A stretch of DNA of 6,071 nucleotides from positions 158 through 6,228 of the forward strand of contig MFGL01000022.1 in assembly GCA_001778285.1 (NCBI GenBank), read 5' to 3'. A program made the position numbers and the translations under genes. Positions 1 to 3,642 of the stretch are shown here, piece after piece. The stretch's first letter is position 1; every line of letters starts with the position of its first letter. This DNA comes from Candidatus Falkowbacteria bacterium RIFOXYC2_FULL_47_12 (GTDB lineage: Bacteria; Patescibacteriota; Patescibacteriia; Patescibacteriales; XYC2-FULL-47-12). Under the pieces are notes generated by a model. The model saw nothing but the letters and a program-made list of their open reading frames with translations. It made no database searches and had not been told where the DNA came from.

Positions 1-1048
1 GATTAAAAACGGCGGGGAAGTGCAGGTCGCGTCCGGCAAACAGACAATCTGCGTGGGCGCGTGTCCGGCAACGGAAACCTTTACCCCAACAAGTGAAGGT
101 GATTTGGGCGTAGAGGCGAGCGTGTACGCGCAGGATTATCGCGTACACTGTCCCGAAGGATGGGTGGAAGTGCCAAGAGACAATAAGCATACTTTTCAGA
201 ATTTCTGCGTACAAAAGCATGAGGCTACACAGGGAGGTTTCCGAAACCTTTTAGAGGTTTCGGAAACCTCTGCGGATATGCCGCTGATCAATGTAACCTT
301 GGCGGAGGCGAAAAATTATTGCCGCAGTTTAGGCGAGGGAATGCACCTCGTTACGGACGCGGAATGGATGACGATGGCGGAAGCAGTGGTCGGGTTGCCG
401 ATAAATGATGTTAGCGGTGACGATGGGATGCAGTTGGGGAATGGCGTTACGACTTCACCCCTCCCCATCCCTCCCCTAATTAGGGGAGGGAGTGAGGGTG
501 GGGTTGACCCCAACATCAACGACTGTAATTTATATAAAAATTTAGCGGACGCGGAGAACGCGTTTAGCGAGACCTGCCAGATTTCCGGCACCAACGGCAA
601 CACCAGTGATTTTGGTTATACCGGCACAAACGGAAATTTTGCAATGTCGTATGATGCTAACGCGGTGGGACGCGCTTCTTTGCGCACGGCAGTGTTGCCG
701 AACGGACAAATTATCTGGGACATTGCGGGAAACGCCAGCGAATGGGTGGATGAAATCGCGAACGCGGATGAATTACCTACAGACGCAACGCCAGCGAGTG
801 AATTATTAGAATATCCAGATGTAATAAAATACGGTGATATGTCTTACGCGCGGCCGAGTGGCTATAACTGGACGAGCGCTAACGGCATCGGGCAGATTTA
901 TACCGATTATTCCGCCGGCTCGGCTTTGCGCGGTTTTGTCCGCGGCGGCTCTTACTTAGACGGCGAAAAGGCGGGTGTGTTTGGGCTGGACTTGTCTAAG
1001 GCGCCGAATTATAAGGGAGAAGAGGTTGGGTTTAGATGCGCGAGATAG
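1..1048 (+). CDS. Surface protein with FGE-sulfatase (SUMF1-like) C-terminal domain, 5' truncated
   Basis: The reading frame is open from the window edge and the GTG at 20 is only an internal codon, so the true N-terminus lies upstream. Counting from that GTG, residues about 42-342 match the formylglycine-generating-enzyme/SUMF1 fold (FGE-sulfatase, PF03781): CVQKHEATQ (63-71), PLINVTLAEAKNYC then LVTDAEWM (88-117), WDIAGNASEWV (233-243), LRGFVRGGSY (303-312) and the closing GFRCAR. Genuine FGE enzymes carry a redox cysteine pair shortly after the RGGS motif. Here that stretch (311-339) has no cysteine until C340, so oxidase activity is unlikely and the C-type-lectin-like fold probably serves binding. 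By analogy with the LamG gene downstream it is probably secreted, but no signal peptide is visible here. Two in-frame palindromic elements (residues ~72-84 and ~145-163) lie in what look like loops. The stop is TAG. The family call is firm; the function is inferred. Confidence 0.85.
   Translation, partial: IKNGGEVQVASGKQTICVGACPATETFTPTSEGDLGVEASVYAQDYRVHCPEGWVEVPRDNKHTFQNFCVQKHEATQGGFRNLLEVSETSADMPLINVTLAEAKNYCRSLGEGMHLVTDAEWMTMAEAVVGLPINDVSGDDGMQLGNGVTTSPLPIPPLIRGGSEGGVDPNINDCNLYKNLADAENAFSETCQISGTNGNTSDFGYTGTNGNFAMSYDANAVGRASLRTAVLPNGQIIWDIAGNASEWVDEIANADELPTDATPASELLEYPDVIKYGDMSYARPSGYNWTSANGIGQIYTDYSAGSALRGFVRGGSYLDGEKAGVFGLDLSKAPNYKGEEVGFRCAR
235..269. repeat. Nested palindromic element inside the FGE-like gene
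   Basis: Two 15-bp units, AGGTTTCCGAAACCT (235-249) and AGGTTTCGGAAACCT (255-269), are exact reverse complements of each other across a 5-bp spacer. Each is also a 7+1+7 palindrome. The block can form one long hairpin or two short ones. It is read in frame as residues ~72-84, between the conserved EATQ and PLINV strands of the FGE-like fold, where family members vary. It looks like a palindromic repeat inserted without disrupting the frame. No other copy is visible in this window. Confidence 0.8.
455..505. repeat. GC-rich palindromic element inside the FGE-like gene
   Basis: The core at 469-490 is a perfect 22-bp palindrome, CCCTCCCCTAA followed by its reverse complement. It is flanked by partly complementary C-rich (456-466) and G-rich (491-505) arms. 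It is translated in frame as a Pro/Gly-rich peptide containing PPLIRGGSEGG, a low-complexity stretch foreign to the FGE-like domain. The core resembles the palindromes at 1111-1131 and 1172-1192 next to the DUF559 gene, so all three appear to be copies of one dispersed element. Confidence 0.8.
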
Positions 1049-1052
1049 CGAG

Positions 1053-1080
1053 AAAAATTTTCAATTTCTAATTTTCAAAC
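1053..1080. repeat. AT-rich AATTTTCAA repeat after the FGE-like gene
   Basis: Five bases after the TAG stop lies a run of AATTTTCAATTT-type units ending in AATTTTCAAAC (1070-1080). The same 11-mer is found at 3177-3187, immediately before the four-helix-bundle gene, and its exact reverse complement at 3568-3578, immediately after that gene. This suggests a common dispersed element or cassette boundary. No terminator-like hairpin is seen for the FGE-like gene other than the GC-rich palindromes further on. Confidence 0.65.
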
Positions 1081-1083
1081 AAA

Positions 1084-1131
1084 CCCCTCCGTCCGCCGCA
1101 ACGGCGTCCACCTCCCCTTATAAAGGGGAGG
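1084..1131. repeat. Palindromic element, left member of an inverted pair
   Basis: It contains CCCCTCCGTCCGCC, a small hairpin (CGCCG/CGGCG, 1094-1106) and a 9+3+9 palindrome with arms CCTCCCCTT and AAGGGGAGG (1111-1131), followed by GAATAATGC. The reverse complement of 1160-1219 gives the same order of parts with few changes, so this is one member of an inverted pair. In transcribed RNA it would form stable hairpins and might also act as a terminator for the FGE-like gene. Confidence 0.7.
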
Positions 1132-1159
1132 AATAATGCGGAAGAAAAACAATGTCATG

Positions 1160-1240
1160 TCGGCATTTATTCTCCCCCTTTATAAGGGGGAGTGCTCCGC
1201 CAGCAGGCGGAGCGAGGGGGTCGGGGAGGCGGTCGGCGGC
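1160..1240. repeat. Palindromic element, right member of the inverted pair, abutting the DUF559 gene
   Basis: It begins with a 9+3+9 palindrome, arms CTCCCCCTT and AAGGGGGAG (1172-1192). A perfect 8-bp hairpin follows, GCTCCGCC-AGCA-GGCGGAGC (1194-1213), then a G-rich tail GAGGGGGTCGGGGAGGCGG. The element is oriented opposite to 1084-1131 and ends four bases before the chosen DUF559 start. An upstream in-frame ATG at 1152 would translate it as a Pro/Gly/Arg-rich leader (SPFIRGS...), the same reading frame of the palindrome used inside the FGE-like gene. I regard that leader as artefactual. Confidence 0.7.
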
Positions 1241-1244
1241 TGTT

Positions 1245-1598
1245 ATGACATTAATTTACAACAAACATAAGCAGAAAGATAAAAGAAAATATTTACGCAA
1301 TAACAGCACTTTGCCGGAAATATTATTATGGGAAAAGATAAACAATAAGCAATTAGGATCAAGATTTAGAAGACAATATGGAATAGGATATTACATCGCC
1401 GATTTCTGTTGTCCGCAAAGAAAAATAGTTATTGAGTTGGATGGCGGTATACATAGTAAAAAAGAACAAAAGCAATATGACGGCTGGAGAACAAAAGATA
1501 TAAAAGATTTAGGATTTATCGTGATTAGGTTCAGCAATGAAGAAGTAAAGTATGATATGGATAAAGTTTTGGAGAGGATAGCAGCCCAATTAAAATGA
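1245..1598 (+). CDS. DUF559 domain endonuclease-like protein (Vsr-related)
   Basis: This is a 117-residue protein of the DUF559 family (PF04480), small single-domain proteins related to the very-short-patch-repair endonuclease and the PD-(D/E)XK fold. Family landmarks in order are the N-terminal LRNNSTLPEILLWEKI (17-32), RFRRQYGIGYYIADF (40-54), then IVIELDGGIH (61-70), and a C-terminal IVIRFSNEEV (92-101). D53, E64, D66 and H70 are the likely metal-binding or catalytic positions. I chose ATG 1245 because family members start about 15-20 residues before the LR..T.aE.lLW motif; ATG 1152 would translate the adjoining palindrome. No good Shine-Dalgarno is present; GGGGAGG at 1223-1229 is 15 bp from the ATG. 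The gene is visibly more AT-rich than the surface genes, consistent with transfer. DNA cleavage is the family expectation; the biological role is not established. Confidence 0.88.
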   Translation: MTLIYNKHKQKDKRKYLRNNSTLPEILLWEKINNKQLGSRFRRQYGIGYYIADFCCPQRKIVIELDGGIHSKKEQKQYDGWRTKDIKDLGFIVIRFSNEEVKYDMDKVLERIAAQLK

Positions 1599-1608
1599 AA
1601 TAAAAATT

Positions 1609-1636
1609 AAAAAACGCCCCAAATGAAGCGTCTTTT
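1609..1636. terminator. Hairpin directly after the DUF559 gene
   Basis: ACGC (1614-1617) pairs with GCGT (1628-1631), and the flanking A-run (1610-1613) pairs with TTTT (1633-1636) across a single bulged C. The loop is about 10 nt. Read on +, it would be a modest intrinsic terminator for the DUF559 gene. Read on -, it ends in a run of T (reverse of the A-run from 1614), so it could end a short transcript from the promoter at 1646-1674. Confidence 0.5.
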
Positions 1637-1645
1637 GATGGCAAT

Positions 1646-1674
1646 AGTATAGCATGCCGCCAAAGCTCCGTTAA
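1646..1674 (-). promoter_or_regulatory. Minus-strand extended -10 promoter (unit 1)
   Basis: On the - strand the -10 is TATACT (complement of 1646-1651) preceded by TGC, an extended -10. A weaker -35, TTAACG (1669-1674), lies 17 bp upstream. The 10-mer AGTATAGCAT (1646-1655, + strand) is identical to that of unit 3. It fires toward the hairpin at 1609-1636, so a predicted start near 1639 would give a very short RNA antisense to the end of the DUF559 transcript. Confidence 0.4.
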
Positions 1675-1734
1675 GTCTTATAAGAAAAAAGGCATTATCA
1701 GTTAATAAAAAATTTGAAATTTTCCTTTGCGTAT

Positions 1735-2136
1735 ATGAAAGTCTACCAAACTAAAGCTAAAAAACTTCCCGGCAGTAATTATCATGAGGTGTACGCGGCC
1801 GCTCGAAACTACTATAATGAGATAAAAAAGAAAACTAAGCGCCGGCCGTACATTCGTTCGGCATACTGGAAAAAGGAAAAGGTATTTTTTGATTATTTTT
1901 GGCCGCATGTCGCGCAAAAACCACCGCGTGAACGTATGCGGCGATTGCATTATTTTTTAGCGGCTATTGAGTTATTGCAAAAATCTCATTGTATACCGAC
2001 AACAAAACCACATGCCAGCGATCACACGGCGGTTGTCCATAGGTTTGAGGGTAAAACAAGAGGAGGGGAGGTTTTTTATGTGCAAGTTAAAGAAGACAAG
2101 AAAGGCACAAAATATTTTATGTCCTGTTTTCCCTAA
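1735..2136 (+). CDS. Unrecognised basic protein, 133 aa
   Basis: I do not recognise this gene firmly. From ATG 1735 it encodes 133 residues, strongly basic in the first 85 (KAKKLPG, KKKTKRRPYIRS, KPPRERMRRL) and rich in aromatics (KVFFDYFWPH at 49-58). An apparently helical middle (68-83) leads to a C-terminal segment with HRFEGKT (102-108) and a predicted beta hairpin EVFYVQVKEDKKGTKYFMSCFP (112-133). The tail has the look of small BECR/RelE-like nuclease domains, which end in a short beta sheet with scattered His/Arg/Lys, but that is a weak resemblance. There is no signal peptide or membrane segment. A TTG in the same frame at 1714 would add seven residues (KFSFAY-like) with no ribosome site, so ATG is preferred. 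It stands alone between two hairpin/promoter units, with no partner gene that would mark it as half of a toxin-antitoxin pair. Confidence 0.7.
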   Translation: MKVYQTKAKKLPGSNYHEVYAAARNYYNEIKKKTKRRPYIRSAYWKKEKVFFDYFWPHVAQKPPRERMRRLHYFLAAIELLQKSHCIPTTKPHASDHTAVVHRFEGKTRGGEVFYVQVKEDKKGTKYFMSCFP

Positions 2137-2198
2137 AATTAATAAAATCCCCCGCCGAAGTGGGGTGCTTGAACCCCTGGCCGAAGATTTTATTGATT
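2137..2198. terminator. Long hairpin after the 133-aa gene, with alternative inner stems
   Basis: AATAAAATC (2141-2149) pairs perfectly with GATTTTATT (2186-2194), extendable outward to 13 pairs with one G-U (2137-2140 with 2195-2198). Inside, CCCC (2150-2153) can pair with GGGG (2162-2165) around a CGAA loop, which is cUUCGg on the - strand. Alternatively the same GGGG plus T pairs with ACCCC (2173-2177). The two inner hairpins exclude each other. It starts right after the TAA stop and would terminate + transcription; its - strand form follows a strong promoter. Confidence 0.6.
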
Positions 2199-2200
2199 AT

Positions 2201-2228
2201 AGTATAACACTCTCAAAATATATGTCAA
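2201..2228 (-). promoter_or_regulatory. Minus-strand sigma70-type promoter (unit 2)
   Basis: On the - strand there is a perfect -35 TTGACA (complement of 2223-2228), a 16-bp spacer and -10 TATACT (complement of 2201-2206) preceded by TGT, an extended -10. The + strand block TATGTCAAGCCCCGATAA (2221-2238), covering the -35 and ten bases upstream of it, is identical at 3101-3118. The predicted start near 2194 lies at the outer edge of the hairpin 2137-2198, so the RNA would be structured from its first bases. Confidence 0.55.
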
Positions 2229-2270
2229 GCCCCGATAAAAATTACAAAATTAAAAATTGTTAAAACACCC

Positions 2271-2465
2271 ATGTCCAAAACAGTCATCAAAATAGAAGAT
2301 ATTTTTAAAAGATTAGAAGAAACTGGAATAAAATTATTGCAGAACCGTTTCTTGTTATATAAATCCCTCGCCCTTCTCTTCGCCGTTATAGCAGTTGCCT
2401 CCGCCGGTTTTTTCGCCTGGAACCATTTCCGCGGCGGGGAAGAAGCGCAGGCCGTAAAAATATAA
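2271..2465 (+). pseudogene. Signal-peptide-only ORF, truncated copy of the LamG gene 5' end
   Basis: This ORF encodes 64 residues: a charged N-terminal region (1-26), the hydrophobic segment RFLLYKSLALLFAVIAVASAGFFAW (26-50), NHFRGGE (51-57) and AQA (59-61), and stops three residues later. The same order and spacing begin the LamG protein at 3643, including AQA at residues 59-61, the likely signal-peptidase site. DNA identity is very high around 2398-2441 (one mismatch in 44 bp against 3767-3810). With no mature domain left it is most simply the decapitated start of a former surface-protein gene. A functional small membrane protein is the alternative, since start, frame and stop are intact. 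It ends 7 bp before the NYN gene, so it may be co-transcribed with it. No Shine-Dalgarno is seen. Confidence 0.65.
2398..2441 (+). repeat. Direct repeat copy 1 (signal-peptide coding segment)
   Basis: This 44-bp segment matches 3767-3810 with a single C/T difference (2423 versus 3792). Weaker similarity extends upstream to about 2345 (3715 in the other copy). The two copies lie 1,369 bp apart and bracket the NYN gene, hairpin/promoter unit 3 and the four-helix-bundle gene. Near-identity at synonymous positions suggests recent duplication or gene conversion, not only selection on the protein. Confidence 0.8.
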
Positions 2466-2472
2466 AAATAGC

Positions 2473-3021
2473 ATGTCAAATCAAATACTAAATTTAAACA
2501 TAAAAGATATTGGCTGGCAACAGTGGGGCAGAATAGTTGTTTTTATTGATGTAGCTAATGTGGTGTACAGTTTGCGTGATTTAGGCTGGCGAATGGATTA
2601 TAAAAAATTGCAGTCCTATTTTCAAACGCAAGCCAAGTTGGTTGATATTTACTTTTATTATTCCACCCAAAAAGACAATAACGGACAGGCGAATCTTCTC
2701 GCTATGTTAGCGCGCAGGGGTTTTAGGCTGGCGGTCAAGGAAGTAAAAATCATCACAATAGGAAAAAACGAAGTTATGTATAAAGGCAATTGTGATGTAG
2801 AATTAACGATAGACATGATTGATATTATGCCCGCCTACGACACTGCCGTCTTATTGTCCGGCGACAGCGATTTTGCTCCATTGGTTAAATATGTTCAGCG
2901 GCGCGGCAAACGCGTGATAGTTGTTTCCACTCGCGGCCATATCGGCCGGGAGCTGATTCAGGCGGCTGACAGATTTATTTGGTTTAATTGGTTTAAAAAT
3001 ATTTGGAATTTTGAGGCTTAA
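2473..3021 (+). CDS. NYN domain protein (LabA/DUF88-like), putative ribonuclease
   Basis: This is a 182-residue single-domain protein of the NYN family (PF01936, PIN-like fold). Motifs in order: VVFIDVANVVYSL (22-34) with D26 and N29, the first metal-site strand; VDIYFYYST (57-65); YKGNCDVELTIDMI (103-116), with D108 and D114 as expected acidic positions; VLLSGDSDFAPLVKYVQRRGKRVIVVS (126-152) with D131 and D133; and the closing ELIQAADRFI (160-169). All acidic residues expected for a metal-dependent RNase are present, so it is likely active, and it is probably cytoplasmic as no signal peptide is seen. The usual role of lone bacterial NYN proteins is poorly defined; RNA processing or decay is the family expectation. 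ATG 2473 follows the signal-peptide ORF by 7 bp without a Shine-Dalgarno. A strong hairpin and minus-strand promoter follow its stop directly. Confidence 0.92.
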   Translation: MSNQILNLNIKDIGWQQWGRIVVFIDVANVVYSLRDLGWRMDYKKLQSYFQTQAKLVDIYFYYSTQKDNNGQANLLAMLARRGFRLAVKEVKIITIGKNEVMYKGNCDVELTIDMIDIMPAYDTAVLLSGDSDFAPLVKYVQRRGKRVIVVSTRGHIGRELIQAADRFIWFNWFKNIWNFEA

Positions 3022-3070
3022 AATCACAAAACCCCGCGTCCCGAAGGACAACAGGGTTTTGGATGATTTT
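3020..3070. terminator. Three-tier hairpin at the NYN stop codon
   Basis: Nested stems: AAAATCA (3020-3026) with TGATTTT (3064-3070); CAAAACCC (3027-3034) with GGGTTTTG (3054-3061); GTCC (3038-3041) with GGAC (3046-3049). The loop is CGAA on + and UUCG on -. The outer arm overlaps the last bases of the TAA stop. It can terminate the NYN transcript. On the minus strand the apical loop becomes the very stable C(UUCG)G, and the whole element lies just downstream of the promoter at 3081-3108. Confidence 0.65.
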
Positions 3071-3080
3071 TCTAATTATT

Positions 3081-3108
3081 AGTATAGCATACCTTAAAAC
3101 TATGTCAA
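3081..3108 (-). promoter_or_regulatory. Minus-strand sigma70-type promoter (unit 3)
   Basis: On the - strand: -35 TTGACA (complement of 3103-3108), a 16-bp spacer, extended -10 TGC-TATACT (complement of 3081-3089). It shares the 18-bp block 3101-3118 with unit 2 and the AGTATAGCAT 10-mer with unit 1. The predicted start near 3074 places the three-tier hairpin 3020-3070 at the 5' end of the RNA, antisense to the tail of the NYN mRNA. No minus-strand gene lies downstream that this promoter would obviously serve. Confidence 0.55.
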
Positions 3109-3127
3109 GCCCCGATAAGATACAAAT

Positions 3128-3187
3128 AAAATTTTCAATTTACAATTTTCAGTCAATTTTCAATATTTTAATTTTTAATTTTCAAAC
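3128..3187. repeat. AT-rich AATTTTCAA repeats, left flank of the four-helix-bundle gene
   Basis: Irregular tandem units of AATTTTCAATTT / CAATTTTCAA type end in AATTTTCAAAC (3177-3187), seven bases before the ATG at 3194. The mirror-image block lies immediately after the gene, and a related block lies at 1053-1080. It occupies the place where promoter and ribosome-binding signals would be expected, and I see no convincing Shine-Dalgarno in it. Confidence 0.65.
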
Positions 3188-3193
3188 ACTATC

Positions 3194-3568
3194 ATGAGCG
3201 ACAATAATAAGAATAAAGATTACAATTTAGAAGAAAGGACTGCTAAGTTCGGGGAAAATATAATAAAATTTTGCAAAAGCATAAAAGACAATACGGAGAC
3301 CAAGCCAATAAAGAATCAGTTAATTAAATCCGGAACTAGCGTAGGCGCTAATTACTGCGAGGCCAATAACGCCAGCTCCAAAAGAGATTTCAGGAATAAA
3401 ATATTTATCAGCAAGAAAGAGGCGCAGGAAACCAAGTTTTGGTTAAGAATGTCCGCGGCGGTAGTCCCGGAAAAAGCGGATGAAGCCAGAATATTATGGC
3501 AAGAAGCGCATGAATTAACCTTAATATTTCAGAAAATTTGCGATTCAGTTGACGGTAAAAATAAATAG
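3194..3568 (+). CDS. Four-helix-bundle protein, S23 / 23S rRNA intervening-sequence family
   Basis: This 124-residue protein belongs to the four-helix-bundle family named after proteins encoded in 23S rRNA intervening sequences (PF05635). Diagnostic stretches are YNLEERTAKFGENIIKFCKSI (10-30), NQLIKSGTSVGANYCEA (41-57), SKRDFRNKIFISKKEAQETKFWLRM (62-86) and a last helix about 97-117. It lacks a signal peptide or catalytic motif; family members form oligomeric bundles of unknown role. It is not inside an rRNA gene here. A relative, the Avd accessory protein, serves diversity-generating retroelements, but this sequence reads as the common S23 type and no reverse transcriptase or template repeat is in the window. 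AT-rich inverted repeats touch the gene on both sides, and the right-hand 11-mer begins at the last base of the stop codon, so gene and repeats probably travel as one cassette. Confidence 0.92.
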   Translation: MSDNNKNKDYNLEERTAKFGENIIKFCKSIKDNTETKPIKNQLIKSGTSVGANYCEANNASSKRDFRNKIFISKKEAQETKFWLRMSAAVVPEKADEARILWQEAHELTLIFQKICDSVDGKNK

Positions 3569-3611
3569 TTTGAAAATTGGTTATTGAAAATTGAATGAAA
3601 ATTGAAAATTG
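3568..3611. repeat. AT-rich TTGAAAATT repeats, right flank of the four-helix-bundle gene
   Basis: GTTTGAAAATT (3568-3578) is the exact reverse complement of the left-flank 11-mer at 3177-3187. Further TTGAAAATTG units follow (about 3584-3611), and one more, TTGAAAATT (3628-3636), lies beyond the hairpin. The unit orientation is opposite to the left flank, making the gene the centre of an imperfect long inverted repeat. Confidence 0.65.
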
Positions 3612-3627
3612 TCCCGAGTATTCGGGA
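3612..3627. promoter_or_regulatory. Hairpin in the leader of the LamG gene
   Basis: TCCCGA (3612-3617) and TCGGGA (3622-3627) form a 6-bp stem with a GTAT loop, inside the TTGAAAATT repeat run and 15 bp before the ATG at 3643. It could end the four-helix-bundle transcript weakly (no T-run follows on +) or influence translation of the surface protein. It may equally be just part of the repeat. Confidence 0.4.
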
Positions 3628-3642
3628 TTGAAAATTAAAAAG

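Noticed and set aside
316..603. Minus-strand open frame of 95 codons containing LPPLIRGG
   Set aside because: It lies wholly inside the FGE-like gene and reads the symmetrical palindrome backwards; the rest matches no family.
1152..1244. Longer N-terminus for the DUF559 protein
   Set aside because: It would translate the GC-rich palindromic element as a Pro/Gly/Arg leader not found in the family; ATG 1245 gives the normal family length.
2160..2180. tRNA T-arm-like sequence on the minus strand (GGGGTTCAAGCACCCC)
   Set aside because: No acceptor, D or anticodon arms surround it; it fits the hairpin unit.
1967..2263. 98-codon plus-strand frame running through the 133-aa gene into the hairpin unit
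   Set aside because: It is out of frame with the better gene, and its second half is the translated hairpin and reverse promoter.
2225..2479. Minus-strand 84-codon frame, possible product of the minus-strand promoters
   Set aside because: It is antisense to the signal-peptide ORF, and promoter 2 starts past its beginning while promoter 3 is separated from it by its own hairpin.
1..3568. Diversity-generating retroelement (lectin-like target plus four-helix-bundle accessory)
   Set aside because: No reverse transcriptase and no template/variable repeat pair is visible, and the bundle protein is S23-type; kept only as a check for flanking DNA.
3128..3640. AT-rich repeats considered as a CRISPR array
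   Set aside because: Units are short, irregular and AT-only, with a gene between the blocks and no unique spacers.
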